DNA from: an uncultured Senegalimassilia sp.
GTDB lineage: Bacteria; Actinomycetota; Coriobacteriia; Coriobacteriales; Eggerthellaceae
Length of the DNA stretch: 64,000 nt
Direction: 5' to 3'
Assembly (NCBI RefSeq): GCF_934636665.1
Contig: NZ_CAKUAT010000011.1
Location: 1 to 64,000, forward strand
The translations under genes and the position numbers were made by a program. Each line of letters begins with the position of its first letter. The first letter of the stretch is position 1. Below, in pieces: positions 1 through 8,186 of the stretch. The notes beneath the pieces are model-generated. The model saw only the letters and a list, made by a program, of their open reading frames with translations, searched no databases and had not been told where the DNA came from.

Positions 1-54
1 GCCGCTCCCGCTCGAGGGCGCAGCGACCATGAAGCGCGGGATGGACGTGCTCAC
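1..54 (-). CDS. cbiA: Cobyrinate a,c-diamide synthase, N-terminal 18 codons only
   Basis: Only the first 18 codons are inside the window; the rest lies beyond the left edge. From a GTG at 54-52 the translation is VSTSIPRFMVAAPSSGSG, which matches the start of CbiA/CobB proteins: a short lead, a hydrophobic strand and the beginning of a P-loop (SSGSG, normally followed by KT). CbiA uses glutamine and ATP to amidate the a and c side chains of the corrin ring. The GTG overlaps the TGA of cbiET by four bases (GTGA), so it is the next gene of the same leftward operon. The short length limits certainty, but motif and context agree. Confidence 0.75.
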   Translation of the reverse strand, partial: MSTSIPRFMVAAPSSGSG

Positions 55-1523
55 CGGGCGCCGCCTTCCCCACCTGCGGCGTTGCAGTTAGCAAACGAGA
101 CCACCTCAACGGATGGGCTCCCCTCGGCAGAGGGGTCCTCCCCGACAGGCGACTCAGCAAGCGCCCCGACTTCGGCAAGCTCCTCGGCATCCGCGCCCGC
201 ACCACGCGCGCTGACGAGGAACACGGGGTTTTGCGCCTTCATAAGATGGTGCGAGCCTACAGCCTCGGCGCGGGCGGCCGACACCTGGCACGCCTCGAAC
301 CCCTTGAAGCGCGAACCCGAGAGGAGCGCGCACGCCTCGGTGAGCGTCTCAACGGTGACGCATGGCACGCACAGGCGAACCTGCGAGTTCTTCTCGAGCG
401 CCGCCTCCACGATGGAGGGAAGCTCGCCCGCGCTCCCGCCGACGAACACGGCGTCGGGGACGGGCAGTTTCGCGAGCGCTTCGGGGGCGACGCCGGGGAC
501 GGCATGCACGTTGCCGCACCCGAATGCATCCGCGTTCTCTCGGATGAGCCGCACGCCGGCCGCGTTGCGCTCGACCGCCCATACCGACCCCGCTCGCGCG
601 ACGAGCGCCGCCTCGATCGACACGCTCCCCGTGCCGGCGCCGACGTCCCACACGGTGTCGGTCGCGGTAAGGCGCAGCTTCGCGAGCGCGACGGCGCGCA
701 CCTCCTGCTTGGTCATGGGAACGTCGCCGCGGATGAAGAGCTCGTCGGGAATGCCCGAGGAAGCGTACGGCCAGCGGGAGCTCGCGGCGCGGGATGCGCC
801 CGCAGAGTCCGCCGCGGAAGAAGCCGCCGCGGGCGCAGACGCGCCGGCCGACGCCTCGGAGGCTGCGCTAGAGCCCGCGGGCGACCCGGCGCCGCCTGCG
901 AACTCGATAAGCATCACGTTCAAGTCGTCGAACGTCTGACCTGCGATTTCACTTGCGGTCGCGCAGGTGATGCGCTCGTCGGGGTACGACAGGCGCTCGG
1001 CCACCGTAATGCGCGCGTCCCCGAAACCCGCCTGCACAAGCTCGCCCGAAAGCCGCGAGGGGTCTTCCCCGCCCGACGTGGCGAGGAAGAGCTCACCTGC
1101 GCGCTCGGCCTCGGCCACGATGTCGCACGCCACGCCGTGAGCGCTCGCGAAGCGCCAATCCTGCCATGGACGCGCGAGGCACGCGGCGAGATACGACGCC
1201 GAGCTTATGCCGGGAATGACGCGCACGTCCACCTGCGCGTCGCCGGAGAGCACCTCCACCAGGCGGCGCGCGCCGCTGAACAGCCCCACATCGCCCGTCA
1301 TCACGACCACGGCGCGCTGCCACGACGCCGCATCGGTGAGCGCGGCGACGATGTCCGCCGTCTTCACGAGCTCGCATCTCACCACGTCGGGCGGCACGTC
1401 GATGCCGGCAAGCGCGCGATGAGCGCCGATGACCACGTCGGCGATGTCGATCGCGTCGAGCGCCGCGCGCGAGAGCAAGTCGGGGTTTCCGGGCCCCGCC
1501 CCGATGATCGTTACCTTTCGCAT
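51..1523 (-). CDS. cbiET: Bifunctional cobalt-precorrin C5/C15-methyltransferase, C12-decarboxylase (CbiE-CbiT fusion)
   Basis: 490 residues. Residues 1 to about 205 are a tetrapyrrole methylase (CbiE), with the glycine-rich start TIIGAGPGNPDLLS and the VIPGISS motif. About 256-440 are CbiT, with the SAM-binding motif DVGAGTGSVSIEAA. Together they perform C5 and C15 methylation and decarboxylation of the C12 acetate in anaerobic cobalamin synthesis, as in CobL. The two domains are joined by a roughly 45-residue Ala/Ser-rich linker, and a further 50-residue acidic tail follows CbiT; both look disordered and are unusual additions. The ATG at 1523 overlaps the end of cbiH by 13 bases, so the genes are translationally coupled. 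Cytoplasmic. Confidence 0.95.
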   Translation of the reverse strand: MRKVTIIGAGPGNPDLLSRAALDAIDIADVVIGAHRALAGIDVPPDVVRCELVKTADIVAALTDAASWQRAVVVMTGDVGLFSGARRLVEVLSGDAQVDVRVIPGISSASYLAACLARPWQDWRFASAHGVACDIVAEAERAGELFLATSGGEDPSRLSGELVQAGFGDARITVAERLSYPDERITCATASEIAGQTFDDLNVMLIEFAGGAGSPAGSSAASEASAGASAPAAASSAADSAGASRAASSRWPYASSGIPDELFIRGDVPMTKQEVRAVALAKLRLTATDTVWDVGAGTGSVSIEAALVARAGSVWAVERNAAGVRLIRENADAFGCGNVHAVPGVAPEALAKLPVPDAVFVGGSAGELPSIVEAALEKNSQVRLCVPCVTVETLTEACALLSGSRFKGFEACQVSAARAEAVGSHHLMKAQNPVFLVSARGAGADAEELAEVGALAESPVGEDPSAEGSPSVEVVSFANCNAAGGEGGAR

Positions 1524-2257
1524 GGAATCTCCCGATACCCGCGCGGCGTGACCATACGGCCGCCTACGCGCTTCGTGTCCGCGTTGCCGACGAACACGGT
1601 GGTGAACATGTCAGCGTCGAACTCCCCCAGTTCGGAGAGCCTGCACATGCCCGACTGCTGCCCCTCGCGCCCGATGTTGCGTACCCAGCCGCAGAGCGTG
1701 TCGGGGGCCTTCCATTCGAGCATGATCCCCGCCGCGCGCGAGAGCCTGTCGGCGCGCTTTCTGCTGCGCGGGTTGTACAAACAGATGCAGAAGTCGGCGC
1801 TCGCCACGGCGGCGAGCCTGCGCTCGATGACCTCCCACGGCGTGAGCAGGTCGGAGAGCGACACGACCGCGAAGTCGTGGGCAAGCGGGGCGCCGAGCAC
1901 CGCCGACCCGCTCTGAGCCGCGGTGACCCCGGCGATAACTTCCACGTCTACATCGGGGTAGTCCTCCGCAAGCTCCAGCACGGGGCTCGCCATGCCGTAC
2001 ACGCCCGCGTCACCGCTGCACACGAGCGCCACGGCTTCTCCGCTCTGCGCGCGCGAAAGCGCCAGGCGGCACCGTTCGACCTCGTGCATCATCGGCGTCG
2101 CGAGATGCGCCGCGTCGGGCACGGCGGCGAGCGCGAGCTCCACGTATTTCGTGTACCCCACAACGATGTCGGCCGCCTCGAGCGCGCGCCGGGCCGCAAT
2201 CGTCATGCCGTCGGGGCCGCCCGGGCCGATCCCCACCACGAAGAGCTTTCCCATCAC
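1511..2257 (-). CDS. cbiH: Cobalt-precorrin-3 (C17) methyltransferase
   Basis: 248 residues, the usual size for CbiH/CobJ. It opens with KLFVVGIGPGGPDGMTIAA, has CSGDAGVYGMA (substrate loop) and VIAGVTAAQSGSAVLGAPLAHDF, and FCICLYNPRSRKRA, all characteristic of precorrin-3B C17-methylases, the ring-contraction step. The start may be the GTG at 2257, which overlaps the cbiG stop as GTGA, or the ATG one codon later. It sits between cbiG, which opens the delta-lactone made by this enzyme, and cbiET. Cytoplasmic and SAM-dependent. Confidence 0.94.
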   Translation of the reverse strand: MMGKLFVVGIGPGGPDGMTIAARRALEAADIVVGYTKYVELALAAVPDAAHLATPMMHEVERCRLALSRAQSGEAVALVCSGDAGVYGMASPVLELAEDYPDVDVEVIAGVTAAQSGSAVLGAPLAHDFAVVSLSDLLTPWEVIERRLAAVASADFCICLYNPRSRKRADRLSRAAGIMLEWKAPDTLCGWVRNIGREGQQSGMCRLSELGEFDADMFTTVFVGNADTKRVGGRMVTPRGYREIPCER

Positions 2258-3387
2258 CGCTCCTTAAACGAAAGTTCGATAGTTACCTTGGAAAACGCGA
2301 CGGTCACGCCGCTGCGAGCGAGCTTCGGGAAGATAAGTTTGCCCCCGTCCGCGAGCGCCGCGCGCTCGCACACGTTGTCGACCCCCACCGTCGCGCGCAC
2401 GAAATCAGATGGCGAAACGCTGCCTTCGACCTGCGACAATTCCTCTGCGGAATACGTCGCAAGCGGGATATTGCGAGCGCGGCAGAAGGCGAGCAGACCC
2501 TCCTCGTGCGCCTTCACGTCGATCGTCGCCGCCTCGCGCACGGCCGAAGGCGAGATACCCGCCTGCCCGCACGCGAGAAGAAACGCCTCCTCGATCGCTT
2601 CGGCGCACGCACCGCGACGGCACCCTATGCCCGCAACGATGCAGGGCACGACAAGGCGAAGCGGCTCGGGCGCAGGCGCCTGCGCCCGCACGCCCGCCGG
2701 CTTCCCCGTCCCACCGGCGGGCACGACCTCGCCCGTTGTCTCCGCCGCGCGAACGGACGCACCTGCATTCGCGCCAGCGAACGGCGACACGACGATATCG
2801 GCCCGAGCGCGGTCGGACGCAATGTCAACCCCCTCAGGCGGCTGTCCCGAAATCGGCATGTCGGAATAGAGCGCCACGCGCCCGCCCGAAAGCAGCCGCG
2901 CCGACACTCGCTTGATGGCCTCGGGATTCGAAACGGCGAGCCCCGCACAGCGCGCCCACGTATCCACCGCCCACACGCCGCGGACGTCGGTCGCCGTGGT
3001 GATGACGGGGATGGCCCCTGCCGCGCGTGCCACAGTTTGCGCAAGCTCGTTCGCACCGCCCAAATGCCCCGACAAAAGCGGGACGGCAAAGCGCCCCGCC
3101 TCGTCGATCGCCACAACCGCGGAATCGTTTGCCTTCGAGGCGACATGCGGCGCGATCGCCCGCACGGCGATGCCCGCCGCGCCCACGAACAGAAGCGCGT
3201 CCGACGCTTCCCACGCGAGCGCCGTCCATGCGCGCAGGTCGGCCTTCCCCTCGCCGAACCCGCGCGAAACGGAAACGTCCCAGCCAGGGTCATCTTCACC
3301 TGTCTGCGCGCAATCGGAAAGCGCGCGTGCGGTGCGCTCCGCCAACGCATACCCCCTCTCAGTGAACGCTATGCAGGAAACCCTCAT
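2254..3387 (-). CDS. cbiG: Cobalt-precorrin-5A hydrolase
   Basis: 377 residues. The N-terminal part (VSCIAFTERGYALAERTA, then FVGAAGIAVRAIAPHV and LSGHLGGANELA) and the C-terminal CbiG domain (GIGCRRGACAEAIEEAFLLA, later CRARNIPLATYSAEEL) match CbiG, which opens the ring-A lactone and releases the two-carbon fragment after ring contraction. Between them lies a roughly 35-residue Ala/Gly/Pro-rich insert, probably a linker. Its ATG at 3387 directly abuts the TAG of cbiL (TAG|ATG), consistent with one polycistronic message. The presence of CbiG identifies the oxygen-independent, early-cobalt pathway. Confidence 0.94.
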   Translation of the reverse strand: MRVSCIAFTERGYALAERTARALSDCAQTGEDDPGWDVSVSRGFGEGKADLRAWTALAWEASDALLFVGAAGIAVRAIAPHVASKANDSAVVAIDEAGRFAVPLLSGHLGGANELAQTVARAAGAIPVITTATDVRGVWAVDTWARCAGLAVSNPEAIKRVSARLLSGGRVALYSDMPISGQPPEGVDIASDRARADIVVSPFAGANAGASVRAAETTGEVVPAGGTGKPAGVRAQAPAPEPLRLVVPCIVAGIGCRRGACAEAIEEAFLLACGQAGISPSAVREAATIDVKAHEEGLLAFCRARNIPLATYSAEELSQVEGSVSPSDFVRATVGVDNVCERAALADGGKLIFPKLARSGVTVAFSKVTIELSFKER

Positions 3388-4077
3388 CTAGCGCACCACC
3401 ATCGTCGAGAAGTAGCTGCCCCGATCGGGCACATCGTCGAGCGAGCGGTACACGCGCTCGCCCGGAAGCCCACAGTCCTCTACGAGCTCGGCACCGTCGA
3501 AGGCGCCCTCCTCGCGAAGGATGCGCTTCGTGTCCGCAAGCGAGCGGCGCGCCTTCATGACCACCTTCGTCCCCGGCCAGCCGATTGCGCGGCGCACGTC
3601 GTCGTAGCCGCCGGGCACGATGTGCAGAGGCGACGACATCTCGGGCGTGAGGTCGCGCTCGAGCGCCGCGGCGACCGCGCAGAAGCTCGGCACGCCGGGA
3701 ATGGCGCGCGCCTCGAACCCGCGGGCGCGCACGTCAGGCACTATGCGCTGGAAGGTGGCGTAGATGCTCGGGTCCCCCAGGTTCAGCAGCGCGACGTCGC
3801 GGACCGCATCCAGGTGCGCGACAAGCTCGCGAACAAGCGAGGCATGCTCGGCCGCGCGGCGCTCGGCGTCGCGCGTCATCGAGAATCGCACGGGGATCAC
3901 CGTCTTGCCTGTAAGGTCGACGGCGCCGCGCACGATGTCGAGCGCGACCATGACCCCGTCCGCCGTCTGCGGTGCGGCGATGACCGGACACGATTCGATT
4001 GTGCGGACGGCCTTGATCGTGAGCAGCTCGGGGTCGCCAGGCCCCGTGCCCACCCCGTACAGCACGCCTTTACTCAT
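3388..4077 (-). CDS. cbiL: Cobalt-precorrin-2 (C20) methyltransferase
   Basis: 229 residues from the ATG at 4077. The start GVLYGVGTGPGDPELLTIKA, the LNLGDPSIYATF loop and the AIPGVPSFCAVAAAL motif identify the C20-methylase of the corrin pathway, first of the ring methylations after precorrin-2. The ATG overlaps the TAA of cbiD by eight bases, which decides the start; an in-frame extension to 4107 would only read into cbiD. Homologues run to about 230 residues, so this is full length. Confidence 0.93.
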   Translation of the reverse strand: MSKGVLYGVGTGPGDPELLTIKAVRTIESCPVIAAPQTADGVMVALDIVRGAVDLTGKTVIPVRFSMTRDAERRAAEHASLVRELVAHLDAVRDVALLNLGDPSIYATFQRIVPDVRARGFEARAIPGVPSFCAVAAALERDLTPEMSSPLHIVPGGYDDVRRAIGWPGTKVVMKARRSLADTKRILREEGAFDGAELVEDCGLPGERVYRSLDDVPDRGSYFSTMVVR

Positions 4078-5254
4078 ACGTCGCCCCCAATTCCCCGATA
4101 ACTGCATCGGCGCCCGACGTGCGGAAAAGCTCGCGGCGCTCGGCGTCGAACACGACCGCGGCGATGTCGCATGCGCCCGCCGCGCGGCGGCGCAACCTGT
4201 CCTCGATTGCCGCAGCGAGCGAGGCGCGCGCAGCGTCCCCCACGCCGGCGGCCTCGATTACCTCGAGCGCCGCCGTGGTCGTGACCGACGACATGATCTC
4301 GCGCACGGTCTTCGCGCCCGCGCCGGCCAAGGCCGCGTGGGCGGTCAGAATCTCCGCGCGGCAGTCGGCGGTACGCGAATGGGTGTCCATGATGCCGCCC
4401 GCGACCTTCACCAGCTTGCCGATGTGCCCCACAAGAAGGACATTGGTGAATCCCTCGCGAACGCAGCAATCAATCGCATCGCCCACGAAGTTGGAGATGA
4501 CGACCACCGGCGCACCGTTTAGGTGGAAATGCCCCGAGATGAACTGCTCGCCGTAGTTGCCGGGCGTGAGCACGACTCCGCGCCGCCCCATAGCCGCATG
4601 CTGCCGGATCTCGAGCTCGATGCTGTCGCGCAAGGCAGCGAGGCTGCGCGGCTCGACGATGCCCGTCGTGCCCAGGATGGAGATTCCGCCCTCTATCCCC
4701 AGGTGCGGGTTGAAGGTCTTTTCGGCAAGGGTAACACCCTCGGGTACCGAAATCGTCACAGCAATATTTCCAGAAAAGCCGTACGCGGCGCACACCTCGC
4801 GCACCGCCGAAGTGATCATCGCGCGCGGCGTCGCGTTGATGGCGGCCGCCCCCACCGGCTGCTCGAGCCCGGGCAACGTCACGCGCCCCACGCCCACGCC
4901 GCCATCGACGGAAACTTCCGATTCGCGCGCGGGCACGCCCTTGCTGCCCGCAGCGCCCGTGCCCGACCCCGCATGTTCCACGCGCGCGTACACGAGCACG
5001 CCGTCGGTCACATCGGCATCGTCGCCTGCGTCCTTTCGCACGGCGCACTGGGCGCACCCCTCGCCGATGCATGCGTCGACCACGTCCGCCTCGACGGGCA
5101 GCCCGCCGGGGGTGACAATCGACACGCGGCCGACGGGCTTTCGCGACAAGAGCATCTCGCAGGCCGCCTTCGCCGCGAGCGCGGCGCAGCTCCCCGTGGT
5201 GTAGCCGCAGCGCAGGCGGGTCGTCCCGGTATATATGTAGTGCTCGAAGGCCAC
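4070..5254 (-). CDS. cbiD: Cobalt-precorrin-5B (C1) methyltransferase
   Basis: 394 residues from a GTG at 5254, two bases past the cbiF stop. The start region contains LRCGYTTGSCAALAAKAA, the signature of CbiD, followed by VTLPGLEQPVGAAAINATPR and the HFHLNGAPVVVISNFVGDAI segment. CbiD methylates C1 in the anaerobic route and has no counterpart in the aerobic one. The frame is open upstream to 5422, but that part would overlap cbiF and lacks homology. A roughly 25-residue low-complexity insert (SGTGAAGSKG and nearby) makes it slightly longer than typical family members. Confidence 0.94.
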   Translation of the reverse strand: MAFEHYIYTGTTRLRCGYTTGSCAALAAKAACEMLLSRKPVGRVSIVTPGGLPVEADVVDACIGEGCAQCAVRKDAGDDADVTDGVLVYARVEHAGSGTGAAGSKGVPARESEVSVDGGVGVGRVTLPGLEQPVGAAAINATPRAMITSAVREVCAAYGFSGNIAVTISVPEGVTLAEKTFNPHLGIEGGISILGTTGIVEPRSLAALRDSIELEIRQHAAMGRRGVVLTPGNYGEQFISGHFHLNGAPVVVISNFVGDAIDCCVREGFTNVLLVGHIGKLVKVAGGIMDTHSRTADCRAEILTAHAALAGAGAKTVREIMSSVTTTAALEVIEAAGVGDAARASLAAAIEDRLRRRAAGACDIAAVVFDAERRELFRTSGADAVIGELGATYE

Positions 5255-5255
5255 G

Positions 5256-6047
5256 CTAGCTGCTCGCCTTCCGATACCCCGTGGCAAACGAAGGGTCGTA
5301 AAGCTTGCTGCGCTCGTACGACTCCGCTTGCGCGCCGTCGTGCGCAAGCCCGCCGCGAGCTCCGAGCACGCGGCCCACCACCACGAGCGCCGTGCGGTCG
5401 ATGCCCTCTCGCGCGCCCGCATCGGCGAGCGTGCCCACTGTGCAGCGCACCACGCGCTCCTCAGGCCAGGTCGCCTTGTACACGAGCGCCGCCGGCTCGT
5501 CGGAGCTGCGGCCCGCGGCCAAAAGCTCGGCGGAAAGCTCGGCGAGCATACCCGAGCTCAGGAAGATGACCATAGTCGAGCCGCTTTCCGCCATGGTGCG
5601 CATGCCCTCGCCCGCGGGCATGGGGGTGCGCCCGGAAAGCCGCGTGATCACGACCGACTGGCTGATTCCCGGCAGCGTGTATTCCTGGCGAAGCGCCGCC
5701 GCGGCACCGCAAAAGCTCGACACGCCGGGCACCACCTCGTAGTCCACGCCGCGCGCGTCGAGCGCGTCCATCTGCTCCTGGATGGCGCCGTACAGGCACG
5801 GGTCGCCCGTGTGCAGGCGCACCACTTCCTCGCCCCGCGCATCCGCCGCGCACATCACGTCGAGCACTTCCTCCAAGGTCATGTGCGCGCTGTCGTAGAC
5901 GACGCAGGATTCCCTGCACTCGGCGAGCAGCTCGGGGTTCACAAGGCTCCCCGCCCAAACGACCACGTCGGCCGCGCGCAGAAGACGCGCCCCGCGCAGC
6001 GTGATAAGGTCGGCGGCGCCCGAACCTGCGCCAACGATATGAATCAT
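5256..6047 (-). CDS. cbiF: Cobalt-precorrin-4 (C11) methyltransferase
   Basis: 263 residues from the ATG at 6047, which has a strong upstream GGGAAGG on the minus strand; this start is preferred over the longer open frame reaching 6194. IHIVGAGSGAADLITLRGA, VVWAGSLVNPELL, RLHTGDPCLYGAI and VVPGVSSFCGAAAAL are diagnostic for CbiF/CobM, the C11 methylase. A short Ala/Gly-rich tail follows the conserved domain. It is the first gene of the leftward cbi operon; no riboswitch is recognisable on the minus strand between 6048 and 6181, in contrast with the divergent operon. Confidence 0.93.
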   Translation of the reverse strand: MIHIVGAGSGAADLITLRGARLLRAADVVVWAGSLVNPELLAECRESCVVYDSAHMTLEEVLDVMCAADARGEEVVRLHTGDPCLYGAIQEQMDALDARGVDYEVVPGVSSFCGAAAALRQEYTLPGISQSVVITRLSGRTPMPAGEGMRTMAESGSTMVIFLSSGMLAELSAELLAAGRSSDEPAALVYKATWPEERVVRCTVGTLADAGAREGIDRTALVVVGRVLGARGGLAHDGAQAESYERSKLYDPSFATGYRKASS

Positions 6048-6181
6048 CCGAGCCTTCCCTTCCCGTTTCTCATCGCAACCGTTTACGCCGCCCTTCGTCG
6101 CGCAGCGGGCAAAACACGGCGCCCGCAGCGGCAATCGGCGCAAATACGTAGGCAGGAGGCGCAATGCCGCCCGCCCTGGCT

Positions 6182-6210
6182 TTGACACGCCCACAAACGC
6201 CCACTATCAT
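6182..6210 (+). promoter_or_regulatory. Sigma-70-type promoter of the riboswitch-cbiK operon
   Basis: TTGACA at 6182-6187, a 17-bp spacer and TATCAT at 6205-6210 give a near-consensus housekeeping promoter reading rightward. Transcription would begin near 6217 and run straight into the cobalamin riboswitch. The same 130-bp interval (6048-6181) must also hold the promoter of the leftward cbi operon, for which I see no clear match. Confidence 0.7.
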
Positions 6211-6261
6211 AGTAGCAGTTTCGGCAACGAGCATATGACAATCGAATAAAAGGAAACGACC

Positions 6262-6388
6262 GGCGCGGCGCCCGCACAGCCCGCGCTGGCTTGCGGAGGG
6301 AACCAGGTGGGAATCCTGGGCAAGGGACATTACTGTGTAGGACGCGCGGGCGAACCGCCTCGCGCCCCAAGCCAGACTGCTTCGCCTT
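6262..6388 (+). promoter_or_regulatory. Cobalamin (B12) riboswitch aptamer
   Basis: The stretch 6297-6336 contains the conserved B12-box features: GGGAACCAGGTGGGAATCC followed by a TGGGCA and an ACTGTG element, and 6369-6380 has the closing AAGCCAGACTGC. CTGGCTT at 6286-6292 can pair with AAGCCAG at 6369-6375. The conserved core and spacing match the Rfam-type cobalamin aptamer; the exact outer P1 boundary is uncertain. It lies in the leader of cbiK and so should repress the chelatase-transporter operon when adenosylcobalamin is plentiful. Confidence 0.88.
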
Positions 6389-6434
6389 TTCCTCACGGCA
6401 TCGCCGTGGCGTTAGCTCCTTGTGAACCCCGAGG

Positions 6435-6519
6435 AGCGCGCTTCCCTTTCGAATGAGCCGGCCGCAGCCGGCAAGAAACAGGCGCGCTATCCCTTTGCGG
6501 ACGAGCGCGCTTTTCTTTT
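6435..6519 (+). terminator. Riboswitch expression platform: terminator with competing antiterminator
   Basis: GCGCGCT at 6482-6488 can pair with AGCGCGC at 6504-6510, followed by TTTTCTTTT (6511-6519): an intrinsic terminator ending about 58 bases before cbiK. The same GCGCGCT can instead pair with AGCGCGC at 6435-6441, enclosing a small GCCGG/CCGGC hairpin, which would disrupt the terminator. Two mutually exclusive folds just after the aptamer are what a transcription-attenuating riboswitch needs. Which fold B12 favours is inferred, not seen. Confidence 0.65.
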
Positions 6520-6577
6520 GCTTGTGCCGATAAGCAACTGTCGCCGGGGGACCGGCAAACCGAGGAAAGGGAAAACC

Positions 6578-7504
6578 ATGTCCGACCAGATGTCACGCCG
6601 CGGCTTCATGGGCGCCGCAGCAACCGGAGCCGTCGCGCTCGCCGGAGTCGCGCTCGCGGGCTGCTCCAGCACCTCCGCGAGTTCCGAGAAATCGAGCGAA
6701 AAGGAGAAGGCCGTGAAGCCGGTCATCCTCGTCACGAGCTTCGGCACGAGCTACAACGACTCGCGCCACATCACCATCGGCGCCATCGAAGACGCTATCC
6801 GCGAGAAGTACTGGCAGGACTACGACATCCGCCGCGCCTTCACCGCGCAGATCATCATCGACAAGCTGAAGAAGCGCGACGGCATCACGATTGACAACAT
6901 GACCGAGGCGCTCGACCGCTGCGTGGAAGACGGCGTGAAGGAAATCGTCGTGCAGCCGACGCATCTCATGGCTGGCCTGGAATACACCGACGTGAAAGAC
7001 GAGCTCGACAAGTACGCCGACAAGTTCGACAAGATCTCGCTCGGCAACCCGCTGCTCACCTCCGACGACGACTACAAGAAGGTGGCCGCAGCCATTAAGG
7101 AGAACATGGCGTCCTTCGACGACGGCAAGACGGCGCTGTGCCTCATGGGCCACGGCACCGAAGCCGATTCCAACGCCGACTATGCCAAGATGCAGGAAGT
7201 GTTCAAGAACGAGGGCTTGACGCAGTTCTTCGTCGGCACCGTCGAGGCTGAACCGACCTGCGAGGATGTTATCGCCGCCGCGAGCGCCGCAGGCTACAAG
7301 AAGGCCGTGCTCGCGCCGTTCATGGTGGTCGCGGGCGACCACGCGAACAACGACATGGCAGACGAGACCGACCCCGACAGCTGGGCTGCGAAGTTCGTGG
7401 CCGCCGGCTTCGAAGTGACGTGCCTGCTCCAGGGTCTGGGACAGAACGTCGCGGTCGACGACATCTACGTCTCGCACGTGGACGACGCCATCGCCAAGCT
7501 GTAA
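6578..7504 (+). CDS. cbiK: Exported CbiK-type sirohydrochlorin cobaltochelatase, Tat/lipoprotein signal
   Basis: 308 residues; start at the ATG 8 bases after GAGGAAAGG. The N-terminus MSDQMSRRGFMGAAATG has a twin-arginine motif, a hydrophobic stretch and a lipobox (ALAGC), so the protein should be exported and lipid-anchored. The rest is CbiK: PVILVTSFGTSYNDSR at the start, QPTHLMAG, LMGHGTEADSN with the candidate catalytic histidine, and VVAGDHANNDMA with the second metal-binding histidine. CbiK inserts Co2+ into sirohydrochlorin, normally in the cytoplasm; extracytoplasmic forms (CbiK-P) are known in Desulfovibrio. It lies downstream of a B12 riboswitch and begins an operon with an ABC importer, so metal-tetrapyrrole handling at the cell surface is possible. 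Confidence 0.9.
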   Translation: MSDQMSRRGFMGAAATGAVALAGVALAGCSSTSASSEKSSEKEKAVKPVILVTSFGTSYNDSRHITIGAIEDAIREKYWQDYDIRRAFTAQIIIDKLKKRDGITIDNMTEALDRCVEDGVKEIVVQPTHLMAGLEYTDVKDELDKYADKFDKISLGNPLLTSDDDYKKVAAAIKENMASFDDGKTALCLMGHGTEADSNADYAKMQEVFKNEGLTQFFVGTVEAEPTCEDVIAAASAAGYKKAVLAPFMVVAGDHANNDMADETDPDSWAAKFVAAGFEVTCLLQGLGQNVAVDDIYVSHVDDAIAKL

Positions 7505-7648
7505 ACTCGCCGCGCACGGGGGCGCCGGTCGCGTCCCCGTGCAACGGGCATGCGCCTTCCCCGACCGACGGCGCATGCCCGTTGCATTCGCATCCCGCCC
7601 GCCCACCGCACGGCGCGGGCGGTCGAACCGATTGGAAGGAACCCCTCC

Positions 7649-8182
7649 ATGTTGAAGAAAACCCTCGCCTTCGCCCTGTCGGCGGCGCTTTGCGCGTTCT
7701 CGCTCGCCGGCTGCGCCGGAAATTCAAGCGACAGCGCAAAGGCAAGCGATGCCGATTCCCAGGAAAAGACCGAACAGGCGGCCGATGCGCCCGAGGGCGC
7801 AAGCGCTGCCCCCATCACCGCCGACAAGGTGGCCGACGGCACCTATCCGATCACCGTAGATTCCAGCTCGAACATGTTCAAGATTGTGGACGCCCAGCTC
7901 ATCGTGGAAAACGGCTCCATGCACTGCGTGATGACGCTTTCCGGCACGGGCTACGGCAAGCTCTTCATGGGCACGGGCGACGAGGCTGCCGCCGCGAGCG
8001 AGGCCGACTTCATCCCCTATGTGGAAAACGCGGAAGGCAAGTACACCTACGACGTGCCCGTTGAAGCGCTCGACGAGGACACCGCCTGCGCCGCGTGGAG
8101 CATTAAAAAGGAACAGTGGTACGACCGCACGCTCGTGTTCGAATCCGCCGGCGTCGATCTGCGCGCCGACGCGCTGAAGTAA
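7649..8182 (+). CDS. Lipoprotein with a NEAT-like beta-domain, tetrapyrrole/iron transport-associated
   Basis: 177 residues from the ATG after TTGGAAGGA. Residues 1-22 are a lipoprotein signal ending in SLAGC, followed by an acidic Ser/Asp/Glu spacer. The remaining domain (about 60-175) runs DGTYPITVDSSSNMFKIVD, LIVENGSMHCVMTLSGTGY, ending in WYDRTLVFES. This strand pattern resembles the NEAT-like and 'iron transport-associated' domains of heme/metal uptake lipoproteins, but I assign it by pattern only. It sits between cbiK and the binding protein, which carries a related domain, so a role in ligand capture or hand-over is likely. The 144-bp gap after cbiK contains an imperfect hairpin around a repeated GGGCATGCGCC-type motif. 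Confidence 0.6.
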   Translation: MLKKTLAFALSAALCAFSLAGCAGNSSDSAKASDADSQEKTEQAADAPEGASAAPITADKVADGTYPITVDSSSNMFKIVDAQLIVENGSMHCVMTLSGTGYGKLFMGTGDEAAAASEADFIPYVENAEGKYTYDVPVEALDEDTACAAWSIKKEQWYDRTLVFESAGVDLRADALK

Positions 8183-8186
8183 CGCC

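Noticed and set aside
231..1916. Long open frames on the plus strand opposite the cbi genes
   Set aside because: They are mirror frames of GC-rich codons, with Arg/His/Ala-rich translations without homology and no ribosome sites.
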